From NCBI GenBank assembly GCA_030835185.1, contig JAUQWL010000006.1:1-34375 (forward strand): DNA of 34,375 nt. The letters are read 5' to 3'. Below the pieces are notes generated by a model. The model worked only from the letters and a program-made list of their open reading frames with translations. It searched no databases and was not told the origin of the DNA. The position numbers were made by a program, and so were the translations under genes. Positions within the stretch are counted from its first letter, which is position 1, and the number at the start of each line of letters is the position of its first letter. The stretch comes from Solirubrobacterales bacterium. Lineage in GTDB: Bacteria > Actinomycetota > Thermoleophilia > Solirubrobacterales > 70-9. Below, piece by piece: positions 22,935-29,783 of this stretch.

Positions 22935-23854
22935 CAGGACGCGAAGAACGGCAGGGACATGTAGCGATCGCCGGAATCGCAGATCACCGTGACGATCCGG
23001 CCGCCTTTGAATTCCGTGCGCGCGGCCAGTTCGAGAGCGGCGTGAACGTTCGCACCTGCGGAGATGCCGCCGAGGATGCCCTCCTCTCTGGCCAGGCGGT
23101 GGGCGGTTTCGACCGCATCTTCGTCCTTTACCTGGAGGTACTCATCGATCAGGCCGACCTCGAGCACGTCTGGAACGAAGCCGGCACCGATGCCCTGGAT
23201 CCTGTGAGGACCGGCCCTGCCGCCCGACAGCACCGGCGAGGAGGCGGGTTCGACAGCGAAGATCTTCGCCGGGGACTCCCTGTCCTTCAGGAACCTGGCG
23301 ACTCCGGTGATCGTGCCACCCGTTCCCACGCCGCAGACGAATGCCGAGATCTCACCTTGGGTATCGGTCCAGATCTCCGGCCCGGTGGTCCGGAAGTGGG
23401 CCTCGGGGTTGGCCGGATTCGAGAACTGCTGTGGCATGAAAGCGTTTCGCTCTTCGGCGACCCGGGCTGCCATCGCCACCGCCTCGTCCATTCCTCCCAT
23501 CGAGGGCGTTTCCATCACCTCGGCTCCATAGGCGCGAAGCAGCCTGCTGCGCTCCCGGCTCATGCCTTCGGGCATAGTCAGGACGAGTTCGTAGTCGCGG
23601 GCCGCGCAGATCATCGCCAGGGCGATGCCGGTGTTTCCGCTGGTCGGTTCGACGATGGTGGACTCCCCACGGGCGATCAGCCCTTTGGCTTCGGCGGCTC
23701 CGATCATCGCGGCGCCGATCCGGTCCTTGACCGAACCGCCGGGATTGAAGTACTCGAGCTTGCCGCAGACTTCCGCGTCGAGGTCTCTGCCTGTCCGGGC
23801 CAGCCAGACCAGCGGTGTACCGCCGACTGTGGCCGATGCCTGAGGGGCAATCAA
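22934..23854 (-). CDS. cysK: cysteine synthase (O-acetylserine sulfhydrylase)
   Basis: PLP enzyme combining O-acetylserine with sulfide to form cysteine. 306 residues, usual length. PLP lysine K43 in 'NPGGSVKDR', substrate loop 'TSGNTG' (71-76), '[10 protein letters not shown]' phosphate-binding loop and C-terminal '[10 protein letters not shown]' are all canonical. The start is TTG overlapping the rrf2 stop as TTGA, and the end overlaps cysE. In Firmicutes CysK binds both CysE and the Rrf2 regulator CymR; this gene order would allow the same logic here, though that is inference. Confidence 0.96.
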   Translation of the reverse strand: MIAPQASATVGGTPLVWLARTGRDLDAEVCGKLEYFNPGGSVKDRIGAAMIGAAEAKGLIARGESTIVEPTSGNTGIALAMICAARDYELVLTMPEGMSRERSRLLRAYGAEVMETPSMGGMDEAVAMAARVAEERNAFMPQQFSNPANPEAHFRTTGPEIWTDTQGEISAFVCGVGTGGTITGVARFLKDRESPAKIFAVEPASSPVLSGGRAGPHRIQGIGAGFVPDVLEVGLIDEYLQVKDEDAVETAHRLAREEGILGGISAGANVHAALELAARTEFKGGRIVTVICDSGDRYMSLPFFAS

Positions 23855-24249
23855 ATGAAGTACATCCTCGCCGCCGCTTCCTCGCGCTCACGGCCCTCGA
23901 TCTCGGCGATAGTGGCATCACCGAAAACCCCCCGGAGCGCACCCACGCCGTCTGCCCAGATACCGCCGGCCTCGTCGGCCTCCTGACCGACTTTGCCGTC
24001 CAGCGCCTGCACGACTTCGAGCACCGTGATCTGGTCGGCGGGCCGGGCGAGCGTATAGCCGCCCTTGCTGCCGCGGTGGCTGGTCAGCAGCCCGGCGCGG
24101 CGCAGGGTCGAGAAGAGCTGTTCGAGGAACTGATCCGGGATCTCCCGTCGCTCGGCCAGTTCCTTTATCGGGACCGGGTTCTCACCGGACCGGGCCAGCT
24201 CGGCCATCGCTACGACGGCGTATCGTGACTTTGACGTAATCGAGATCAC
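23851..24249 (-). CDS. Rrf2-family transcriptional regulator, cysteine-free (CymR-like)
   Basis: 132 residues; winged-helix DNA-binding domain typical of Rrf2: 'ITSKSRYAVVAMAEL' (4-18), 'PVPIKELAERREIPDQFLEQLFSTLRRAGLL' split across about 26-56, the wing 'SHRGSKGGYTLARP' and the linker 'ITVLEVVQALDG'. It contains no cysteine at all, so it cannot bind an Fe-S cluster as IscR, NsrR or RsrR do. Being first in an overlapping operon with cysK and cysE, it best resembles CymR, which controls cysteine metabolism through complex formation with CysK. GTG start; only a weak purine-rich stretch upstream. Likely autoregulated; no operator was recognised. Confidence 0.9.
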   Translation of the reverse strand: MISITSKSRYAVVAMAELARSGENPVPIKELAERREIPDQFLEQLFSTLRRAGLLTSHRGSKGGYTLARPADQITVLEVVQALDGKVGQEADEAGGIWADGVGALRGVFGDATIAEIEGREREEAAARMYFI

Positions 24250-24255
24250 AGGCTC

Positions 24256-24287
24256 TTTCTACAGCAAGCCGGCCCCGTCGGGACAAA
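24256..24287 (-). promoter_or_regulatory. possible promoter of rrf2-cysK-cysE
   Basis: In the 146-bp gap after gltX, minus strand TTTGTC (24282-24287) is followed after 18 nt by TGTAGA (24258-24263). An alternative reading is TAGAAA (24256-24261), exactly 6 nt before the GTG. Either would give a transcript with almost no leader. The rest of the gap shows nothing recognisable. Confidence 0.3.
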
Positions 24288-24395
24288 CCCGCCCGGGCTC
24301 GCCTGCCCGCAGCGCCGTTTCAACCGGCGGTTCCGGGTCGAGTGCCCGGCGCAGTGGAATGCGTCTCTCGGCAGTACCGACGCCGGCCTCGGGGA

Positions 24396-25784
24396 TCAGG
24401 CCGCGGGCTCCGGCGCCGTTGCCAGACGCCTGAGGGCGGAGTCGATCCTGTCCAGGGTTTCGACCTTGCCGAGGGCCGCCACCGATTCAAAGATCCCCGG
24501 AGAAACCGTCGTGCCGGTGATCGCCACCCGGATCGGCTGATAGACCTTGCCCGGCTTCAGGTTCAGCCGCTCGGGAATCGGCTCGAGCGCCGCTTCGACA
24601 CCCGCCGCTTCAAAGCTCTCGAGGCCGGCCAGAGCTTCACGGGCGCTGGTCAGGGCCGAAGTGGCGTGGTCCTTCATCGTCTTGCGCCAGGCCTTCTCGT
24701 CTTCTACCGGCTCTTCGAAAAGGAATCGGATCAGCGGCCACACCTCGGCCAGGGTCTGTGCCTTCTCCTGGGCGATCATGCAGGCCACGCGCAGCCGCTC
24801 GTCGACTTTGCGCCCCTCGAACGTGGCCACCGCTTCCGTATACCGGTCCAGGTCCATTTCGCGCATGTAGCGGCCGTTCATCCAGCGCAGCTTCTTCTCG
24901 TCGAACACGGCCGAAGAGCGACCGACGTCCTCCGGCCTGAAACGTGCGATCAGCTCAGCGGTGTCGAGCAGGGTCTCGTCGTCTCCCGGCCCCCAGCCGA
25001 GCAGCGCGACATAATTGCGGACCGCCGATGCCAGGTAGCCGGCCTCCCGGAGTTCCTGTACGGACGCTGCTCCGTGGCGTTTGGAGAGCTTCTTGCCGTC
25101 AGGTCCGTGGAGTAGCGGCACGTGGGCATAGCGCGGTGGCTCGACGCCCAGCGCCCCGAGCACCAGCAGCTGTTTCGGGGTGTTGGAAAGGTGGTCGTCT
25201 CCGCGGATGACCTCGGTGATGCCCATCTCGGCATCATCGACCGCGACCGCGAAGTTGTAGAGCACGGAGCCGTCGGCCCGGGCAATCACGAAATCGTCCT
25301 GGCTGGCGTTGGGGAACCGCACTTCTCCCCGGATGAGGTCGTCAACCACCGTGTCGCCGTCGGCTGGAACGCGCAGCCGGACCGCACCGGACCCGTCCGG
25401 GTCGGGGATTCCGCGGTAGCCCTTGCCCGCGCCGTGCTCGTTCTTCCAGGCACGCACGTCATCGGCGGTGGCCGCATCGTGGTAGGCCGCACCCGAATCG
25501 AGCAGCCGCTGGAGCGCCGCTGCGTGCTCGGGCGCCCGCGCAACCTGCGAGAGAGGCCCTTCGTCCCAGTCGAGCTCGAGCCACTCGAGAGCCTCGATGA
25601 TCTGCCTGACGTTGGCTTCGGTCGATCGTTCGAGGTCGGTGTCCTCGATGCGCAGGACGAGCTTTCCTCCGGAGTGCCTGGCGGCCAGCCAGTTGTAGAG
25701 TGCGGTCCTGGCCCCTCCGACATGAAGCGCACCGGTGGGCGAAGGCGCAAACCTGACCCGGAGGTCTTTCTCACTGATGCTCAT
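24396..25784 (-). CDS. gltX: glutamyl-tRNA synthetase
   Basis: Class Ic synthetase charging glutamate to tRNA(Glu), and likely tRNA(Gln) because GatCAB is encoded near by. 462 residues from ATG 25784 (MSISEKDLRVRF), the usual distance before 'RFAPSPTGALHVGG'. The HIGH motif is HVGG (21-24), 'LRIEDTDLERS' (45-55), 'EVIRGDDHLSNT' (191-202), and the KMSKS motif KLSKR (232-236). The zinc-binding cysteines of some GluRS are absent. The C-terminal helical anticodon-binding domain is complete. Its start codon overlaps that of the divergent nfo gene by 8 bp, an unusual arrangement. Whether it is non-discriminating cannot be decided by eye. Confidence 0.96.
   Translation of the reverse strand: MSISEKDLRVRFAPSPTGALHVGGARTALYNWLAARHSGGKLVLRIEDTDLERSTEANVRQIIEALEWLELDWDEGPLSQVARAPEHAAALQRLLDSGAAYHDAATADDVRAWKNEHGAGKGYRGIPDPDGSGAVRLRVPADGDTVVDDLIRGEVRFPNASQDDFVIARADGSVLYNFAVAVDDAEMGITEVIRGDDHLSNTPKQLLVLGALGVEPPRYAHVPLLHGPDGKKLSKRHGAASVQELREAGYLASAVRNYVALLGWGPGDDETLLDTAELIARFRPEDVGRSSAVFDEKKLRWMNGRYMREMDLDRYTEAVATFEGRKVDERLRVACMIAQEKAQTLAEVWPLIRFLFEEPVEDEKAWRKTMKDHATSALTSAREALAGLESFEAAGVEAALEPIPERLNLKPGKVYQPIRVAITGTTVSPGIFESVAALGKVETLDRIDSALRRLATAPEPAA
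25760..25765 (+). promoter_or_regulatory. Shine-Dalgarno of nfo within gltX
   Basis: GGAGGT on the plus strand, 11 nt before ATG 25777, inside the start of the gltX coding sequence. It supports the nfo start and shows its mRNA has a leader antisense to gltX. Confidence 0.5.
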
Positions 25785-26655
25785 CGGTGCCCATGTTTCC
25801 ACAGCCGGAGGGCTGGTGAAGGCCGTGTCCCGTGGATCGGATCTCGGCTGCTCTTCGATCCAGATTTTCAACCAGAGTCCCCGCGCCTGGAAACCGACCG
25901 CTTACGGCGAGGATGACTTCACCGCCTTTCGTGAGGCGATGGACGATTCCGGCGTGGAGACCGTGATCATCCACGCCGTATACCTGATCAACTGCGCCAC
26001 GCCCGAGCCTGAGCTGCGGGCCAAATCGCTGGCCTCGCTGACCCACGCGCTCCGGATCGGCGATGCGATCGGTGCCACCGGCGTGGTCCTCCACCCCGGC
26101 GCACGCAAGGATGCGGAGTTGGCGCCGGCAATCGAGCGAGCCGGCTCGGTAATCGGCGAAGCGATCGCGGATTCGGAGAACTGCCCGGTCCTGATCGAGC
26201 AGATGGCCGGGCACAGGGGCATCCTCGGCCACGACTTTGACGAGATAGCCGCCCTGACCGAGGCGGCCGGGGGCGGCGAACGGGTCGGTCTCTGCCTCGA
26301 CTCATGCCACCTGTTCGCGGCGGGAATCGACATCCGCACCGTGGAGGGCATCTCTGCCATGGTCGACGAAATCGATTCGAAGCTGGGTCTCTCGCGCCTC
26401 AAGGCCCTTCACATCAACGACTCGATGACCCCTTTCGGTTCGAAGCGGGACCGTCACGCCGACCTGGGCGAAGGCGAGATCGGCGAAGAGGCGCTCTCCC
26501 TGCTTCTCTCGGAACCGAGCTTCGAGGGCCTGACCGCGACGCTGGAGACCCCGGGCAAGGACAAGGGGGGCGCGACAGGGGAGGACGTCGAGTTCGCCCG
26601 GGAGCTCCGAAAGCGCGGACAGGAGCTCCGCGCAGGCGAAGCGTCAGGCATCTGA
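25777..26655 (+). CDS. nfo: deoxyribonuclease IV (AP endonuclease, Nfo family)
   Basis: Zinc-dependent AP endonuclease of base-excision repair. 292 residues with a TIM-barrel and the metal ligands in order: 'MLIGAHVSTAGG' (start), 'IFNQSPRAWKP', 'VVLHPGA', 'LIEQMAGH', 'LCLDSCHLFAAG', 'LKALHINDS' with 'SKRDRHADLGEGEIG', and 'TLETPGKD'. The ATG at 25777 gives the conserved first residues; the frame is open for 14 more codons upstream, inside gltX. Start codons of nfo and gltX overlap head to head. No terminator is apparent before the decarboxylase gene 125 bp later. Confidence 0.95.
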   Translation: MLIGAHVSTAGGLVKAVSRGSDLGCSSIQIFNQSPRAWKPTAYGEDDFTAFREAMDDSGVETVIIHAVYLINCATPEPELRAKSLASLTHALRIGDAIGATGVVLHPGARKDAELAPAIERAGSVIGEAIADSENCPVLIEQMAGHRGILGHDFDEIAALTEAAGGGERVGLCLDSCHLFAAGIDIRTVEGISAMVDEIDSKLGLSRLKALHINDSMTPFGSKRDRHADLGEGEIGEEALSLLLSEPSFEGLTATLETPGKDKGGATGEDVEFARELRKRGQELRAGEASGI

Positions 26656-26735
26656 TCGAACGGGGTTCCGAGCAGACAGCCCGGACTCACCGGCTTCATC
26701 CGAAAGGGGCTACACGGATTCTGCGCCGAGCCGGA

Positions 26736-26776
26736 TAGCCTGACAGGACCTTCAAGCCAAGAGGAACACAGAGGAG
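26736..26776 (+). promoter_or_regulatory. possible -10 and strong Shine-Dalgarno of the glutamate decarboxylase gene
   Basis: TAGCCT (26736-26741) could be a -10, giving a leader of about 33 nt. GAGGAG at 26771-26776 lies 4 nt before ATG 26781, one of the clearest ribosome-binding sites in the window. No -35 is convincing. Confidence 0.4.
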
Positions 26777-26780
26777 ACTC

Positions 26781-28178
26781 ATGTCCGACGCAGAACCAGA
26801 CGCGCCCCGACAGCGGTTCAACTCCGAGTCCGAGGAACTGCTCGTCGAGACGTTCTTCACAAAGCCCGCTCCCTCCCAGGTGCTGCCGACCGAAGGCGTG
26901 ACCCCGAGGGCGGCCTACAACATGGTCAGCAGCGAGATGATGCTCGACGGCGATCCGGACAAGAACCTGGCCACCTTCGTGACGACTTTCATGGAGCCCG
27001 AGGCCCGGATGGTCATCGCCGAGAATCTCCACCGGAACTACATCGATCACGCCGAGTACCCCCGGACCGCGAAGATCTCGAAGCGCTGCGTGCGCATGAT
27101 CCACGATCTCTTCAATGGACCAGAAGGTCAGGACTCGCCCGGCACCGCCTGCGCCGGATCCTCCGAGGCGGTGATGCTTGGTGCGCTCTCGATGAAGTGG
27201 AACTGGAAGAAGCGTCGAAAGGACGCCGGCAAATCGGATGCGACGCCGAATCTGGTCTACGGCGCCGACGTGCATGTCGTCTGGGACAAGTTCTGCCGCT
27301 ACTTCGACGTCGAGCCGCGCGAAGTCCCCGTTCCCAAGGGGAAGACGACGATGGTGGCCGAGGACTTCAGGGGCCAGATCGACGAAAACACGATCGGCGT
27401 GGTCGGAGTCGTCGGCACCACCTTCACCGGCCAATGCGACGACATAGTCGGCATCGACGCGATGCTGACCGAGCTGAAGGGCAAGGGCCTCGAGGTTCCG
27501 ATGCATATCGATGCGGCCTCCGGCGGATTCGTCTTCCCGTTCTCCCACCCCGACTTCGAGTGGGATTTCCGGCTCGATTCAGTGGTCTCGATCAATGCTT
27601 CCGGCCACAAGTTCGGCCTCGTCTACCCCGGAATTGGCTGGCTGGTGACCCGCACCGACGAGCAGGTTCCCGAAGAGCTGATCTTCTACGAGGATTACCT
27701 GGGAGAAAAAGACGCGACCTTCACGCTCAACTTCTCCGGCAGTTCCTCCTTCGTACTTGCGCAGTACTACCAGTTCCTGCGTCTGGGTCACAACGGCTAC
27801 AGCTCAGTGGTCAGATCGATGACCAAGAACCGCCACGCGCTGGCCGACCAGCTCAGGGAGATGGACGCGATCGAGGTCTTCGACGACGACCGTCCCTGCC
27901 TGCCGCTGCTGATCGCCAAGACGAGGGATGACGAGCCCTTCGACAGCAACGACCTGGTCGGCGAGCTCGCGCGCCGGCGCGGCTGGATGGTCCCGGCCTA
28001 CCAGTTGCCGCCGGACAACGAAAACGACCGGATCATGCGAATGCTGGTCAAGTTCAACCAGACCAGGGAATTGGTCGACGCCCTCAGCGACGATTTCGAG
28101 GCGTCGATCAAGTACCTCCGCCACAAGGGTGCTGGAAAACACCCCGAGCCACCGACACACACCGGTCACGGCTACTGA
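26781..28178 (+). CDS. gad: glutamate decarboxylase
   Basis: PLP enzyme converting glutamate to GABA and CO2, consuming a proton; used in acid resistance or GABA metabolism. 465 residues, as E. coli GadB. The PLP lysine is K277 in 'INASGHKFGLV', with the ring-binding Asp244 in 'HIDAASGGF'; 'GTACAGSSEAVMLG' (121-134) and 'NFSGSSS' are also canonical. The C-terminal tail 'THTGHGY' has histidines, reminiscent of the pH-responsive C-terminal His of GadB. No antiporter (GadC) gene lies near by, so its role in acid resistance is open. Followed by a strong hairpin terminator. Confidence 0.95.
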   Translation: MSDAEPDAPRQRFNSESEELLVETFFTKPAPSQVLPTEGVTPRAAYNMVSSEMMLDGDPDKNLATFVTTFMEPEARMVIAENLHRNYIDHAEYPRTAKISKRCVRMIHDLFNGPEGQDSPGTACAGSSEAVMLGALSMKWNWKKRRKDAGKSDATPNLVYGADVHVVWDKFCRYFDVEPREVPVPKGKTTMVAEDFRGQIDENTIGVVGVVGTTFTGQCDDIVGIDAMLTELKGKGLEVPMHIDAASGGFVFPFSHPDFEWDFRLDSVVSINASGHKFGLVYPGIGWLVTRTDEQVPEELIFYEDYLGEKDATFTLNFSGSSSFVLAQYYQFLRLGHNGYSSVVRSMTKNRHALADQLREMDAIEVFDDDRPCLPLLIAKTRDDEPFDSNDLVGELARRRGWMVPAYQLPPDNENDRIMRMLVKFNQTRELVDALSDDFEASIKYLRHKGAGKHPEPPTHTGHGY

Positions 28179-28349
28179 GGCCGCGCAAGCGTGCCCAATC
28201 CGGGATCCCACCCGAGGAGGGCAACAGGAGGGATCGCACCCCGACCCGAACAGGGCTGCAAACCGGCCCGACGAGAATCAACCACCTATTCAGCGCGACT
28301 CGGCAGTCAAATTCCACGCGGGAGGGCCGCCCGCCCCCTCAGCCAACGA

Positions 28350-28378
28350 GAAAGCGCCCCCCGAACGGGGGCGCTTTC
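28350..28378. terminator. bidirectional rho-independent-like terminator
   Basis: A 12-bp perfect stem (gaaagcgccccc / gggggcgctttc) with 5-nt loop cgaac, lying between convergent gad (ends 28178) and the acyl-CoA dehydrogenase (ends 28424). The AAA/TTT ends of the stem give a short T run on each strand. The rest of 28179-28423 contains no supported gene. Confidence 0.85.
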
Positions 28379-28423
28379 GTAAACGCAGCGCCTCTGCCGA
28401 TGGGCAACAGCCCACCACCTGAG

Positions 28424-29698
28424 CTACCGGATGTGGTGGCCTGAGATCGCCCGCGAGATGACGATCCGCTGGATCTCCGAAGTGCCCTCGAAGATGTCGT
28501 AGATCTTGGCGTCGCGGTGCATGCGCTCGACGGGGTACTCGCGGGTGTAACCGTTGCCCCCGAGGATCTGGATCGCCCTCTCGGTGACCCAGGTGGCAAC
28601 CTCGCCACTCTTGAGTTTGGACATCGAGCCCTCGGCGTTCTCGAACGGGACCTGGTTGCGGCCCATCCAGGAAGCCCTCCAGACCAGCAACCTGGCAGCG
28701 TCGATCTCGGTCTTCATGTCGGCGAGAGTGAAGGCGATCGCCTGGTTCTCGACGATCGGCTTGCCGAACTGCTCGCGGCCCTTGGCGTACTCGAGCGCAT
28801 ACTCGTAGGCTGCGCGGGCGATTCCGATCGCCTGGGATCCGACCACGGGGCGTGACGCCTCAAAGGTCGCCATTGCGGCCTGACCCTTGCTCTTCTTGCC
28901 CTCACGAACCCGGGCGAGGCGCTCGTCGAGCTTCTCTTTGCCACCGAGCAGGCAGTTGCCGGGGATACGGCAGTCGTCGAGGTGGACGTCGGCGGTATGC
29001 GAAGCACGAATGCCATGCTTCTTGACCTTGGCGCCCTGCTCGCAGCCGGGGGTGTTCGGCGGGATGATGAAGGCGGCGTGGCCGCGCGAGCCGAGGTCGC
29101 GGTCGACCGAGGCGATCACGACGTGCACGTTGGCGATGCCGCCGTTCGTCGCCCAGGCCTTCTGCCCGTTGATCACCCATTCGTCTTTGGCTTCGTCGTA
29201 CTTGGCCGTAGTGCGGACGGCAGAGACATCGGAACCGGCGTCCGGTTCGGAGGAGCAGAAAGCGGCGACCTTGACGTCGTCCTCGGTGCCGAAGCACTGC
29301 GGAATCCATTCGCCCATCTGTTCCGGTGTGCCCTGGCCGAAAATCGAGGCGACGGCGAGCGTGGTGCCGAAGATGGCCATACCGATTCCGGCATCGCCCC
29401 AGAAGATCTCCTCGTTGACGATCGGCATGCTGAGGCCGCTCTCGTCGGCGAAGAACTGGGCGATGCCCTCGAACCCGTAAAGCCCGATCTTGGCGGCTTC
29501 CTGGACCACCGGCCACGGAAACTCCTCTTTCTCGTCCCACTCGTGGGCGGCGGGACGCATGACGTTCTCGGCGAATCCGTGGGCCCACTCCTGGATGTCC
29601 TTCTGGTCCTGGCTCAACTCAAGGCTGAAAGGAGGCTTGTCGGAGCTGTCTGAAACCTGCTCCTGAACCTGATCTGGAAGTTCCGTAGAAGTAGTCAT
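28424..29698 (-). CDS. acyl-CoA dehydrogenase
   Basis: FAD enzyme introducing the 2,3-double bond in acyl-CoA; substrate chain not determinable. 424 residues with N-terminal helical domain, 'AAFCSSEPDAGSDVSAVRTTA' region (about 145-165, FAD/substrate-binding beta domain), 'WVINGQKAWATNGG', 'GREQFGKPIVENQAIAF', 'QILGGNGYTREYPVERMHRDAK', and catalytic Glu404 in 'FEGTSEIQR' at the position used by short/medium-chain enzymes. A 25-residue polar N-terminal extension precedes the fold. ATG start with TAACAT 6 nt upstream and no Shine-Dalgarno. It lies 85 bp downstream of dnaE but probably has its own promoter. Confidence 0.93.
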   Translation of the reverse strand: MTTSTELPDQVQEQVSDSSDKPPFSLELSQDQKDIQEWAHGFAENVMRPAAHEWDEKEEFPWPVVQEAAKIGLYGFEGIAQFFADESGLSMPIVNEEIFWGDAGIGMAIFGTTLAVASIFGQGTPEQMGEWIPQCFGTEDDVKVAAFCSSEPDAGSDVSAVRTTAKYDEAKDEWVINGQKAWATNGGIANVHVVIASVDRDLGSRGHAAFIIPPNTPGCEQGAKVKKHGIRASHTADVHLDDCRIPGNCLLGGKEKLDERLARVREGKKSKGQAAMATFEASRPVVGSQAIGIARAAYEYALEYAKGREQFGKPIVENQAIAFTLADMKTEIDAARLLVWRASWMGRNQVPFENAEGSMSKLKSGEVATWVTERAIQILGGNGYTREYPVERMHRDAKIYDIFEGTSEIQRIVISRAISGHHIR

Positions 29699-29704
29699 GA
29701 GTCG

Positions 29705-29710
29705 ATGTTA
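29705..29710 (-). promoter_or_regulatory. -10 element, probable leaderless start of the acyl-CoA dehydrogenase gene
   Basis: Minus strand TAACAT ends 6 nt before ATG 29698, so +1 would be the A of the start codon. No Shine-Dalgarno is present. Confidence 0.5.
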
Positions 29711-29783
29711 CATGGATTCATGACACGGTCTGGAGTCCTGTGAGGCACGTCACGCGAAGCGATGGGGGCGGCTGTGACCCGGG

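Noticed and set aside
24250..24395. Riboswitch or T-box upstream of rrf2-cysK-cysE
   Set aside because: The 146-bp gap lacks T-box or SAM riboswitch motifs, and the likely promoter leaves almost no leader.
28179..28349. Small gene or regulatory RNA between gad and the acyl-CoA dehydrogenase
   Set aside because: Frames here are short, without a ribosome-binding site or codon pattern; only the terminator is supported.
28415..28426. tRNA gene on the minus strand
   Set aside because: Only an A-box-like D-arm is present; no T-arm, acceptor stem or CCA region pairs. Kept as a low-interest observation only.
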